Shown: positions 1-11,554 of the stretch, piece after piece | Position numbering within the stretch: the first letter of the stretch is position 1 | Layout: the number at the start of each line of letters is the position of its first letter | Source of the DNA: Plantago major | Taxonomy: Eukaryota > Streptophyta > Magnoliopsida > Lamiales > Plantaginaceae | NCBI GenBank assembly: GCA_026545765.1 | Contig: CM048840.1 | Location: 15,938,765 to 16,002,764 of the forward strand | DNA: 64,000 nt | Direction of reading: 5' to 3' | The notes under the pieces: generated by a model | Databases searched by the model: none | What the model was told of the DNA's origin: nothing | The model's input: the letters and a program-made list of their open reading frames with translations, nothing else | Made by a program: the position numbers and the translations under genes

Positions 1-462
1 TTCTTCTTGTTCTGTTAGACTTGGCTTCCAAGTTCTCTTGACTTGGCTACACCTATATATACAAGAAGAATGCTTGCAAGAAAACGAGTCTCTAAAGTAT
101 CAATTCAGAATATATTGAGAGATAGTTTTTCTTGTGTTTACTAGGCATTGTTGTCGAATTCAATTGTGAGTAGTCTCTAAGGATTGAGATTTACATTAGT
201 GTCTTCGAACTAGAATAGGTTTTTGTTTATCTGTTCTAGGTCTAGTCTTTGCAGTTTAATCATTCGTTTGTCAGTATATTTTATATATACTGGCTAGAAT
301 TTATATATGGTGTTCAGTATTTTTATCCGCTGCAAACTGCTATTTTCTGTTCGTTACTGTTCACTATTGTCTTTACTGTTGAAGACGTTGTTGACTCAAC
401 ACCATAGTCAACATTGTCTGAAACTTGTTCAGAGTACCAATCCCGGTCCAAAAGTTCTAACA
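1..462 (+). mobile_element. LTR end (probable LTR retrotransposon fossil)
   Basis: The right edge is set by comparison: the sequence from 461 onward matches the paralogous block starting at 18867, but the sequence before it does not. The stretch ends in CA, carries a TATA-like box near position 53 and is T-rich afterwards, as the R-U5 part of an LTR would be. Only the right part lies in the window, so the family and any coding region cannot be seen. It could instead be another inserted repeat. Confidence 0.4.
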
Positions 463-1597
463 GAGTTCAATTGGCACCACTTTCTTAAAATCCATTTCCC
501 TCTATCAGGGATGCATGGTGGGGGTCTCATGTAATTACAGATTTTCATTACCGGCAGATGTGAAGGCATTCGATGGAACTCTTTACACAGACCAAAAGAT
601 GTGAGTGCATCCCGACTTTTGCAGATGTTTTCTGTTACACTCCCATTTTCTGAAAGATGCTAATGTTTTCTCATTTCTTTGCTGGTCAGCCCAATTTCCT
701 TAATCTGCAAACAAGCGGCATAGAACACGTGTCTTCCTTGAGGACTGGAGTCTGCAACGTACAGTATGTAATATTTCCCAGTTTATGTAAGCCAAATTTC
801 ATAGCTAGCTTTTCTTTACCTGGCATTGGATTTGAGTTCCTGGTATTCAGGCTGGCTTGAAGAAGATTAAGAATATTTTTTATCTTTACAAAAGCAAATT
901 AGGATAAGAGTCATACCGTAAGTCTGTAATGCATCAAGCCTTGATGAAAGAATTTTATTGCTGGCTTAACGAGAGAATATTTTCTGAGAGTCATAGAGTG
1001 AAGACAATCCATTAATTAGATCAGTAAAAATGTGAAACTGCTCTTTTGCTTTGATCTGACTGGTTTGCTTAAACACCTAAGGATGACTTACTCATTGAAT
1101 TTATGCATTGAAAGCCTGAAATCTGCTGTTATGTTTTCTGCTTGATTCCAGCTCCACTTCATTACTTGCAGTCCTTGTATTCAGTTTATTACTACAACCT
1201 TAATGTTTGTTGGTCACTTTTTAATCCCTTTATAAATACAGTCTGCCAAGATATTAAGCCAGGTATCTTTGTTATTATTTGATTTCGTTCTGCAAACAAG
1301 GTGCTTCTGCAGATCTTTTTCACTCCTGTTCTTCCGCAATATAGTCGGCAATCAAGTTTTCAATATGATTTTGAGTCGTAGATTTTACACTAAATAAACC
1401 CTCTCTTATGTGCTCAACAAAGCATAGGAGATATCAAAATCTAAATTTAACAGTCGATTCCACGAAGTGCATTTTGCTCAATCGAGCCAGAGGCCGTGTT
1501 GAGTTGCTCAAAAGCAACCATGCTATGCCTACATTAGCTTTTTTTTAAATGAATTAATGTATTTATTACAACAGCCAATAGACATCAGTTTACAATT

Positions 1598-1800
1598 GCA
1601 GAAGGCCAAGACATCTGCTCTCTAAGGAAGATGTGCTACGCCAGTACACCTAACCAAATTAGATTACTTATGGATTCAGAGATGTCCAGAGCTGATGGAG
1701 AGGTGCCGAAAGCAATAACGGGCTACTAGTACTGCTCTGGTGCTGCTGCTGACGTTTCTTCTAGCTGGCCCAAAATTTCCCATATCGAAGATGTTCGGAC
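1598..1800 (+). pseudogene. NLR 3' tail fragment (copy A)
   Basis: The stretch translates in pieces to the C-terminal tail of the resistance gene at 14557-18095: a motif like RLRHLPSKEAM, then a 'LTKL..LWI' strand, an Ala/Ser-rich linker and a WPKISHI ending. Frames change between pieces, so it cannot be translated as it stands. The neighbouring LRRs are missing, so this is only the last 200 bases of an NLR gene plus its 3' flank. Confidence 0.7.
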
Positions 1801-2599
1801 AAACTGTAATTCTGTTTACCATTTGATATACTCTTCACTTCAGTCTTCACCATTCTCAATAACAGTTCAATATGTGTTGTTTTGCTGATTAATATGATAC
1901 AATTGTAGATTTTCTATAGTAAAGTCTTCACATATAGCATCAATTTCCAAACCCTTGCATTTGTTAACATAGCAGAAATATGACATTATTTGGATATCAT
2001 CATGTTTCAAACTTTTTGGTGTCATTACAAAGAATGTACTATTAGCCTGGAGCCATGTTGCAGGGATTTGGTGTTCTTCAATTACTTAAAGCCCCAAAAA
2101 ATTTCGTTCATGTGAATGTAACAGATTCTCTTTTTTCATTTCTTCAGGATAGAAATATATAACAGATACAAAGAATTTTCTATTACTGCATAGTTGTTGT
2201 TGCAGAGTATTGAAATGTATGTTTCTGCACATATATATCATGATAGAGTAGTACTCCTAGATTTTTCTACAATACGTACTAGGACTTAATTTTCTCTCAT
2301 TCATTTTCTTTTGCTTCAGAATTTTGGAGGTTGGATTATCAGAAACATAGAAATTGTGGAGCCTTGGAAATGGCAAGCGACGGAGCCTAACCTTTGAAGT
2401 TAGTTTTCGGCCTGATTTCTTACAATGAAATATACTTTTCGGACACGTTTTTTTTCTTCTGTGCTGTCAATTCTAATTTGTTCAGTTTGAAGAATTAGTA
2501 AAAGCATTTGAGTGATTCTGTTTTCTACCGTCATTTTGTTTCAAGTCTTGGACTGATCTCAGTTTCTGGTGCTTCTGCAACCAATCTGATTGAGAACAA

Positions 2600-2723
2600 T
2601 TATATTTTCCAGTCTAATCATAATGCTTACCTCTAATTTTAGTCTTTATGAACAGTGTTGTGTGTCTTGCCCATTTTGACAATGGATTAATTACTCCTAA
2701 ATTGTACCAGAAAGTTATGTAAG
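2600..2723 (+). repeat. Inverted repeat arm, left
   Basis: The end of block A recurs in reverse complement at about 7010-7160. The shared sequence includes the motif TTGACAATGGATTAATTACT. The arms lie about 4.3 kb apart and enclose the AT-rich interval with the LTR relic. Confidence 0.7.
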
Positions 2724-3650
2724 AATGTATTCAAAGAAGAGCTTAGGTAAGAAGTTCTTCAGTATACACATCAATGTATTCAACATCCTAGCCACATTTC
2801 TCAAACATACACATTCAATGTGTATCCGACTCAAACTTACCTTAAAGCTCTTCTTCAACTGCTCATCAAGTATTTTAACTGCTCACAATGTATGAGATGT
2901 CGAACCCAATATGTCATGATTAGCTTCTCTTTCTGGTATTCACTTGACAATCGCTTTCAACCAAGAACGCTAGGATGTTATTGTTCGAAACTAAACTAAA
3001 CTATTTAGTGAGTAGAGTTATGGAGAATAGAATCATGAAGAAAGATGCCTCTCACACTCAAGGAGAAGAGAAATCGTAGTGTGTGTTGTTATATGGTCAC
3101 GCAGATCATATATGTTCATATAACCGGACTAGTGTCCACGTTCAATAGGACTCATAACCTAGTTAGTTGGGCTTGAATCCTTCAAGCATCAAGTTGCCGG
3201 TTTGAAACCCACCAAGCATAGCTTATTTTTATTTATCTCTTTCGCTTTAAATTTAAACTTCATTCCAATTTGGTCCAAATAAACTTTCTAGCTTTAATTA
3301 ATTGAATCTAATTTAATCTTTATTCAAATATAAATTAAATCTAATTAATCTTTCTTCAAATATAAATTAAATCCAATTTAATTAATTTACTTTCTTAAAG
3401 TATAACAATTAATTAAGTCCGATAAATCCAATTTGACTTGTTAATGGTTTCTATCAAATAGATCAATTTCAATAACAATAAATTAAATATTTATTAATCC
3501 AATTAATATTTAATTCACTCTAATACTCAACTCCAGAACAATCACCACAGTCAGAGCACCCATAGGCCTTGTAAGTAAGCACTAATCTAATTAAGGTTTG
3601 GTGAAACTCCTAGACAATTTACCAAACATTTTCAATACATAAGGAACGTT
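2724..3650. other. AT-rich interval without a gene
   Basis: No coding frame of interest is visible. The stretch from 3240 to 3540 is dominated by AATTTAATT-like runs. A tRNA-like pair of boxes lies at 3160-3171 (TAGTTAGTTGGG, A-box-like) and 3199-3209 (GGTTTGAAACC, B-box-like), which might mark a tRNA-derived SINE. The interval could also be an outward extension of the LTR described next. Confidence 0.4.
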
Positions 3651-4482
3651 TGAAAGGATTGCAAACCACCTGTAATGTAGAGAATTACAGAGCTTATGAT
3701 GATACGGTCCTTTCATTCACGAACACTCGATTAAGTCTAGAACTTGATTTAGTGTCTGCTCCAATAACTTAATCCATTTATCTCATTCTACTAATTGATC
3801 CATAATATTTGAACACCATTCCAAATATATCTTATGCTGGTCAACAACTTTGATTAAACTAGTAATGAGAAGTCGAGTATTATCTTCCAAGTCTATTTTG
3901 AGGAATGAACTTATTTCGTTCAACTACTACCAATATGCTTCGGATATGTCCAACACACGCCGATATACCTCACAAGGAGTGCAAACATTGGTCAAAGTCA
4001 CACCACTCACACATGTAGTACGACGAATTTCAAGTCAAAGGACTATTACACCACCCTACAAACCACTATTCCGTGAGACACGTAAATAGAGTACATCAAA
4101 CGGTTTCTCGATCGAGTATACCAACACCTTTTAAAGTGTCCATGTCCATCACGGATTACACAAGTAATTCAGAATGTGAGAACTACTACACCTTCAAAGG
4201 ATATGATGCGTAATTACATGCCAATCTTCAATGCATCATCGATATCCCATTCTCGGCGATCATTGATTGGGTTATTTTAGAGCTATGTTATGTCACCAAG
4301 ATCTCACATTCTTAGTGATAACATAAAGCTTATGGAACACATATGTAAATAATTACGTATAAAATGTAATAATATTTATATATTGTAGTGCCTATTTGTA
4401 AATGAATAGTAATCATAAATAAATATTGAATCGAGTCAGATATTGTACTCAATTCGATTGTTCCAAGACATATATACTTTCA
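3651..4482 (-). mobile_element. LTR of a Copia-like retrotransposon fossil
   Basis: Read on the minus strand, the segment begins TGAAAG and ends CTTTCA, a perfect 6-base inverted pair around TG...CA ends, and is 832 bases long. Directly upstream on the minus strand is a purine-rich GTGGGAGAT, like the polypurine tract that plant Copia elements carry next to the 3' LTR. A second LTR is not visible in the window, so the element is incomplete. The left end could lie further out, towards 2724. Confidence 0.5.
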
Positions 4483-5300
4483 ATCTCCCACTGACTAGAG
4501 TCAATCACCACGGCATCCAACACGTAGATTCTTTAAATGGCAAAATTGTTCTATAGACAAGGTTTGGTGAAAGAATCACCAATGTTTTCAAGGAGAAATT
4601 ACTTAATTTCTATGTTATTATCTAGCAATGGTCTCGAATCCATTGATAGCATCTCAAAGACGCTCTGCTAACATCAGAAGATCTCGGTTCCTTAGCATAT
4701 GTAATCGCATTAGTGATCGCAATTCTAAATTCGATTACTAACACTTGGAACTACCCCTGTTCTTCTAAGAACTCATATCAGCTTTGTACCCGACTAAAGT
4801 TGTTGAACCTTTAATAATCTAATTATTAAATCTAATCTAATTACCAGATATGATTCAATCTAATATTGTTATTAAGATGAATAATTTCATAGTATGTGAT
4901 TTAATTCAATCATCACATATTTACGAAAGTTTGCCATGCACAAACCTAGTTTATGCTAGTTCCCACCGCTCACATGAAGTGTTGTTTTCATGAGTCATGT
5001 CTAATCGCATAATAAATACACGGTACATAGTCGCTCTATACGCCCATTCCTCATATGTACTTAGTGTATACTTCAATAGGACAATCCAATATTAATAGTA
5101 TATCTACGTAACTCAACATTATATTCTCTACAAAATATTTAATAATCAACACAACACATTCCTATATTAGTGAATATGAGAGTTATAATATCATATTAGG
5201 TTCCCAAAGGAAACCGTAATATCGTAGATATTATTTAATCCATAGTCAAGTCTTTCACAATGAAAGTCTCGATTTAACCAATACTCTATTTTAATGTTGA
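4483..5300 (-). mobile_element. Internal part of the same LTR element
   Basis: This follows the polypurine tract on the internal side of the LTR. I see no recognisable polyprotein domain, so the element is either a long non-coding derivative or heavily eroded. The outer limit is uncertain. Confidence 0.35.
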
Positions 5301-5308
5301 TGTAAAAC

Positions 5309-5428
5309 TATCTCTAATGATTTATATGTGTCAAGAACTATCTATTACTATCTCTTATCTCTAATGATTTATATGTGTCAAGAACTATCTATTACTATCT
5401 CTTATCTCTAATGACTTATATGTGTCAC
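5309..5428. repeat. 47-base tandem repeat, about 2.5 units
   Basis: The unit begins TATCTCTAATGATTTATATG and starts at 5309, 5356 and 5403. The third unit is partial and carries a T to C change. The first two are almost identical, which suggests recent slippage or unequal exchange. Confidence 0.9.
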
Positions 5429-6880
5429 CAAAAAAAAAATTGAAAAGTTGAAAAGTAGATGTCATTCTAATACTCGGTTTTGAGAGTTCTTGTTTTGTCA
5501 AGAATAGCTTTAATCAAAATAAAAATATTTTTCAAGAAAAGATTAAAAATAATGATTTATACTAATTTAAACTCTAATAATTCTTCACTATTTCGACTCG
5601 ATCCTTTCAACTTATCGACATCTAATCAAACTAAAATAATTTACATTAGATCTTTCCATCATCATCTCAAGAAGTATAAAAGAACCATCGCTAATAAAAT
5701 ACATGTAATACATGTGAGATTAAGGTACTTTCCGATTTCGTTATTTTGTGTAGGTAGAGCATTATAGGTTATTAGTTATTTATTCATTTGATTAGTTAGT
5801 CAAATAATTCACTAATTTAGTTACGCTTGATGCTTTTCACCTTGGTGTTTTTGTTGTTGATTTACGTGTTTTGTATCCGTAATGTATATTTGTTGTTTTG
5901 CATATAAATTCTCCGCACCCATTCGCCAACTGATCTTATGTATACATTCCATTTTATTGTTGTAGATTGTTGAAATTTTGGAATCTTGTGATTATGCTAG
6001 CAAGACGTTATATTTGGTGGATTCGTATATGTGTATCAGATCATGTTAAATTACCTATATTAATTTTCCAATATGTAAAAGCATCATGCGCTATGCCTGC
6101 TTTTTTAATTATATGAAAAATTGTTTTGTTTTGTATTGCTAATAACTTAATCTTGGAGATATATGTTAACAACATGTGATTAAACTTGTATTTGTGTGTA
6201 TTCTCAGAATGATGCGCTTTATTGATGCTCAAGGATTGTCTATGCTAATCGATAATAGTGTTGTACTAAGGGCATGTTTGAAATGTATTTGCAAAACCTT
6301 CAAGAAGAAAAATTCGTAGTCGACAGATCAAATTGTAAATATACATTCTACGAGTGGAAAGCTTAACTAATAATTTCTTTCTAAAGTATGCAAAGCTCTT
6401 CTTTCATCTTTTCTTCCCAAGAGGAAAGTATGTTATGATACTGAATATCACTTGAACCGATGGACAATTTCAAATGTCCAATACCTTTCAAGAGGAAGCA
6501 TTTCCTATAAGTTTATGCTTGCAAAATGACAATGCACAAAGACAAACACTAGAAAGGGTTGGGATCTATTTGCCACATAACCAGCTTTCTCATACTTGAC
6601 AACAGATGTCATATACAAGAAATAGAGATCATCAACATCCCAGATTGGGATTGTATCACAGCCAAGATAAACTTTTTCGCAAGTATTGAGAACAATACAT
6701 TTTGAAATATTATTGTTTTCTTCAGAATTTCTACATTGTTATAATATTAAATATAGCTTTTCTTATATAAACAATTAATCATAAGTTTATATAGATATCC
6801 GAAATCAGACCGGCATGCATCAAATATAACTTAAATAACCATGAAAGACGCATGTTAACACTCAGTAATTTCTATAATAT
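5429..6880. other. AT-rich interval, no assigned gene
   Basis: No complete gene is seen. On the minus strand from about 6690 to 6490 a frame reads like protein (it includes GCDTIPIWDVDDLYFLY), possibly one eroded exon of an unidentified gene. The rest is AT-rich with no clear structure. Confidence 0.35.
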
Positions 6881-6889
6881 AAATGTACT

Positions 6890-7160
6890 GCTCATATTTG
6901 TGCTCCTCAGTCCCTCTATCCCATAACACGTGCAAATTTAGTGTCTATATCTGACATAGTATACTATGATAGTACATTTCGGCCTTCATTAACAAAAATT
7001 TTCTTACATAACGTTCTGGTACAATTTGGGAGTAATTACTTAAATTGTCAAAATGGGCAAGACACACAACACTGTTCATAAATACTAAAATTAGAGGTAA
7101 GCATTATGATTAGACTGGAAAATAAATTTAGGAGTAATTAATCCATTGTCAAAATGGACT
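6890..7160 (-). repeat. Inverted repeat arm, right, with Stowaway-like end
   Basis: This matches, in reverse complement, the end of block A (2600-2723) and the end of block B plus its continuation (about 21740-21985). The segment near 6905-6930 (CCTCAGTCCCTCTATCCCAT) resembles the terminal inverted repeat of Stowaway MITEs. Block B has the same end near 21950-21975. No complete element with both ends was found. Confidence 0.6.
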
Positions 7161-7201
7161 TTCCTAAGTTTTTGTAATTTTAAATAGCTCGATCAAGTTT
7201 T

Positions 7202-7450
7202 ATGCAGTTAAACCCCAAAACAAATTTCATCCAACCCCAACCCTCTCCACGCTCCCTGCCTGCCCCACCGGTCGTTGTGGGTGTCGCCACCGGTGCCTTT
7301 CTGTTTCTGGCTGATCTTGTCAGGAAGATCCATCTACCCATCATCGTCGATTTCATCCGGTCGAATCTACGGCTCTGGTACTGTCTCCACTGGTCAGCCA
7401 GTCATATCTTTCGACTTTAAGAATGATGTCCAAGGAAACACAGTCGTTTT
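7202..7450 (+). pseudogene. HGPRT-like fragment (hypoxanthine-guanine phosphoribosyltransferase)
   Basis: The frame reads PPVVVGVATGAFLFLADLVRKI then LPIIVDFIRS, and in the next frame GSGTVSTGQPVISFD and NDVQGNTVVLV. This is the N-terminal half of the purine-salvage enzyme that joins hypoxanthine or guanine to PRPP. At least two single-base losses near 7363-7372 shift the frame after IRS. The exon would end near the GT at 7451. The PRPP-binding loop, normally DIVDTG, and everything after it were not found downstream, so this is one exon or an isolated fragment. Identification rests on remembered family sequence. Confidence 0.6.
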
Positions 7451-8199
7451 GGTACCTAAAATTTGGTTTTTGTTTATAAAGATTCAATTTTACTGTTTCT
7501 TTAGCTGCTTGATTTATGGGTTATGGATTTTAATGTTAGTTTATGGATTGAATTATGAGTTACGGTGAATTTTGATTCCTGCTGTTATAGTTATTCTGGA
7601 AGCAAAACTAATTTTTACCTAATATGATTGCTCACCAAGTGTTCGACCAATTTACTGAATGAATATTTTTACAGACTGAAGCTTCACCTTCTAAGTTGCA
7701 AGGATTTGCTTTAGGCTTTAGCTGAGCTGCTTTGTCTATTCTCTTGTAGCTTATGAAGTATGAACATGCAGAAGCCTCTTTAGCACGCAAATCTGAATGT
7801 GGGCAGTCGCACCTATGCCAGACTATAGGTCACTATATTAGCTATACGGCTTGTCGTTTGTCGGCATTTGTATCCAGCGCCGATCCGCTTCTTCTTTAAC
7901 TGTCGGCGAATACGCTGTTGTTTATGAGTTTTGGGGCCACTCCTGCAATCTTTCTGTTGCATAAAAACTATAGCTTTCTGAGTTTCTTGGTATTTGTGAG
8001 TTCATGGCTTGGCATTCCATACTTTCTTCCAGGATTTGGTGTTCGTTTGAACAATCTAATTTGCAACAAAGCCTGATTTGACATGTGCTACAAAAAAGGG
8101 GGGTAAGATTATTGTTTGTTGTTAGTAATTTACTTGCTTCACGTGTTTGATAAAAGGCCTGAAAGTGAGTGATCTCAAGAACTTTATCAATGGTTATTA

Positions 8200-10440
8200 C
8201 AGCTGAACAAGATGGAGCCTGAGATGGAAACAGTAGAGCAGCTTAATTAAGTCTTTTATGAGCCAGCTGCAAACAGAATACGGTATTCTCGACAGACTTG
8301 TGTACAAGCATAAGAATCAACATAGGAGAAGTTCCACTTTCAGTATATTCTTAAGGTTTAAGCTCTTCTTGTTTTTAGTGTCATGCTAGTTTTGATGATT
8401 GTTTGTGGCTATATTTAAGCGTAAGTTCTTGTATTTGTCAGGATGATTGCTTGTTCTTATATTATTATTCCTTTTGGTTGGCAGGTTAGAAGGGATATGA
8501 AGCTCCTAAAATTAGCAAAGATGGAGGATATTGTAGAAGCTGCATTTTTGGTGATTAATGGGAATCGGCCTAAGCAGAAGCTGCAACTTTTAGAAAGGTT
8601 TGCATGTCTTCTTTACGATTACTTGAGTTTGCTGTCTTCACTTGGTTCTTCATTGACCTCTTCGATTATAATTGATGTTAAACGGAGTTGAATTAATGAT
8701 TTTGGAACAAAAATTATTTGTCGAATATATATAAGGTCAAATAAATACTTCATCATGGTATCTTTGTATTGGTATACACTCATATATTGCAAAGGGAACA
8801 CAAATTATACTTAATTAGTTCTATTTTTTCTTCTTTCGTTTGGTATGAATTAAGTTTGAAGAGAAGATGTGATAGTGACAAATATAACTTTTTGGAGAGG
8901 CTTTTTGGGAGTTACGCCTTCTGTCGCAGGTATTGTTCCCTATTCAAATTCGCACATGTTTAAGCTTCAACATAGCAGTATGTTAATTTTTTCATTGTTG
9001 CAGATCGTTGAGCCAATGCTAAAGGCATCTATGTATCCTTTCCACTTTGACTTATTATTCCTGTAACATGCTATTGGTTAATGCTTTCAACGATTTTATC
9101 ATAATTTGACGAAGAAAATATTGGCCCTTTTATATTCAGTGTACTAAACTTAAAATGATTATGTTATATGTACAGTTATTTTGCCTGAATATTCTTCTTT
9201 ACGCTTTTATCTGTCTACTGCAGCTTTAAGCATAAAGATTACTGAAATAAATTTTAGTTCTCACCTTCAACCATCATCTTTTTTATGCTACCTTTGGAAA
9301 ACGGTCGTTAGATTTGCCCTGCTTAATGAGAATTTTTCAGAGGAGTCAGCAGGGGAATTTTCCGAATGGGCTAAAGCCTGACGGAGCAATGCTGGAGGTA
9401 GAAGGCCCACGGGTCGTGAACTTCTTTTCCCAGAGAAGAAGCAATGACGTATCTGGGAATAAGCATCGCTAACTCAGCCAGCAGTCATGTAAGACAGAGG
9501 ATGCAAGCGTTATCCGAATGATTGGGCGAAAGCCTGTAGGTGGTTTTTTAAGTCCATCACAAATCCCAGGGCTCAACCCTGACAGGCGTGGAAACTACCA
9601 AGCTGGAGTACGGTAGGGGCAGAGGGAATTTCCGTGGAGCGTGAATGCGCTGAGATCGAAAGAACACCAACGGTAAAGCACTTGCTCTTGTATTGATTGT
9701 TCTTCTTGCTATTTACAGGTTGTCTTTGATTAATTTTTCTCATTGTGGAATCACTGTATTGCTTTGTCATAAAGTCTGCTGTACAAACTCTTAGAAGTCA
9801 AACCAATGAGTAATGGATATGATTGACTTTTATTATGCTTCTTAGCTGTTAGCATATTGTTTCACAGTTTCTACTGGCTTCACCAGCATGTAGGACATGT
9901 AGTCTTTGTTACTAAAAGAAAAAAAAAAAACTTGCTACTTACTATTGCTCTTTTTTCCAATGGAATTTTATTGATGTGAGGGCATAAACTTCGGACATGA
10001 TATTCCCTATCAGTAATTTCTCTTAACAATCCATAGGCAAATATATACACTGGTTGCTCAGTCCTTCTTCATGAAATTTTCACCACGACATTGGCTGTGC
10101 TTGCACGTATGCGCAGTATTGGTTCAACAAGTAAGCATATCTTTCTTTATCAAACAAGTTGAGAAAGCTGCCTCTATGTTTCTCTTTGCAGCCTTTTTGG
10201 CTCTTTTCCTTCTTTGTAGTCTGAAAGAGTTTCATTGATGGTGTTTTGTTCTGTCATCTATATTTGGTGGCATTGGTCCCTTAAGTGGGCCTGTAACCTC
10301 AAAAGTTGTTAATAAGGTATATTTCATTGTATCTTTCCATGCAGATTCTTCTTGATGCTGTCTATGTGTACAATGCAGTTTCTGCTCTTTCTCAAAAAGA
10401 GCAAACTGTGAAATTAAATCAAGAAGGCTTCGAGGTTTGG
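8200..10440 (+). pseudogene. NEPRO-like (nucleolus and neural progenitor protein) gene, damaged
   Basis: Exon-like pieces follow in order: about 8212-8354 (QTEYGILDRLVYKHKNQHRR), 8485-8598 (VRRDMKLLKLAKMEDIVEA, GNRPKQKLQLLER), 8850-8931 (RRCDSDKYNFLERLFG), 9004-9031 (IVEPMLKAS), 10035-10132 (VLARMR, then VLVQQ in a shifted frame) and 10345-10440 (LDAVYVYNAVSALSQKEQTV). The first piece resembles the NEPRO domain, known from rRNA-processing proteins. Most exons have GT donors and AG acceptors. Several single-base losses break the frame. The intron between the fourth and fifth exons contains a plastid 16S rRNA insert. The C-terminal half is not recognised. The family call is from memory and moderately secure. 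Confidence 0.5.
9341..9687 (+). pseudogene. NUPT: internal fragment of plastid 16S rRNA
   Basis: The sequence follows plastid 16S rRNA from the GGGGAATTTTCCG region through the 530-loop area (TACAGAGG-like, GCAAGCGTTATCC) to AAGAACACCAACGG. It is shorter than the plastid original because of many small losses. Many are one G out of a CGG or GG (for example at TATCCGAATG, TTTCCGTGG, GATCGAAAG). It is a transferred organelle fragment inside an intron of the NEPRO-like gene and cannot act as rRNA. Confidence 0.95.
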
Positions 10441-11554
10441 TGAATTCCTCTTTGTTGATGTTGATGTTGACAGGTTGGTCTCTGCTCTATTTATAGATTT
10501 AACGCCTCTACATCTTTGATTTTTGGAACCACTAAGGATGGTACGGAGAATAGGCGGCCAAGGCCATGCTTTCGCATTACGGCAAGAGTCTCAACCTCTT
10601 TATTAGTTTCCTTATTAAGTTTGTACTTGTTTGCTATCTCTCTGTGTTATGTGTTATGTGTTTTGTGGTTTTTTAGCAGTAAGATTGTTCAGGTGAATGG
10701 GATTTTGTTTGGTTGTTACTCCAAAAGTAAAACTTATAGGTGCCTGTATATTAATGGTGTGGAGGACAGTGCTATGTAGTGGAGTGAACTGCCCAAGATA
10801 GTTACCAACATGAGCCTTGATGCATGTCTCCGATAGTAATAGATAGTGCTTTATGAGACCAACGACATATAATGGAAAACGGATAGATTTCTTACTGCAT
10901 GCATCAATGATTTGTAACAGTGTTGGTTTATGCCTAAGATAAATGCGTGAGATTGATGGTACAACAGCATAGTGATCTAGTAGCATTAATGTATCTGAAA
11001 CCTAGATTACTGCTGTTTCCATTGTTGTGCAAGGCTGCAACAGATTCTGCCAAAACATTGCTCATATCAGGATAGAATTTGTTGAAATTCAGTCTCTTCC
11101 TGTTTGTTTTCTTGTCAGTGAGGGGTGTTCCTAACTTGTATCATTAGTGTCAAGTTTGGGGAATCATGAGGGACTTGAGTACAGAAATTTGGTGCAATGG
11201 TAAGTTGTTCTGTAGGTGACCTTTTGTCTCAAGTTTGAGGATGCACATGATGTACACCTCACCCCAAACCTCTGCAGATACAGAGTTCTCTTTTCTTTTT
11301 CTTTTCCTTTCTTTTTTTCTTTTAAATTATCTAAAGACTTCAGTTCACTGTTGAGTTGTGGAATAAAACATTAAGTTACGCTGCATTTAGTGAATAGTGG
11401 GGGGAGTGCTCGAGTGTTAAGAATGAGGCTTACTCAAGTACAAATATTGAAGTTTCTTAGCTACTGCTGATTCTAGATTTGTCAACTTTCCAATTATTTC
11501 TTGGCTATGTATTTCCGTACAGTTTCTGGCCCAACTTCTCACTTTGAATATGTT
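10441..11554 (+). other. Unassigned stretch with exon-like pieces
   Basis: Frames near 10516-10580 (IFGTTKDGTEN) and 10725-10830 (TYRCLYINGVEDSAM, then WSELPKIVTNMSLDAC in another frame) read like protein and may be further damaged exons of a neighbouring gene. I do not recognise the family. A pyrimidine-rich run lies at 11289-11325. Confidence 0.35.

Larger units (their letters stand above)
461..2723 (+). repeat. Duplicated block, copy A
   Basis: This 2263-base block recurs in the same orientation at 18867-21870. Once the 740-base MITE in the second copy is removed, the two lengths agree to within about one base. The copies differ mostly by scattered single-base changes and small indels. 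The block holds an NLR 3' tail (about 1598-1800) and exon-like pieces near 540-610, 690-765 and 2320-2400 that I cannot assign to a family. It contains no intact gene. The right limit (around 2723) is where an unrelated AT-rich sequence begins. Confidence 0.85.

Noticed and set aside
5309-5428. Possible CRISPR-like array
   Set aside because: Units are joined directly without spacers, and the host is a plant; it is a plain tandem repeat.
9573-9770. Minus-strand open frame over the 16S rRNA insert
   Set aside because: The sequence is plastid rRNA; the frame is accidental.
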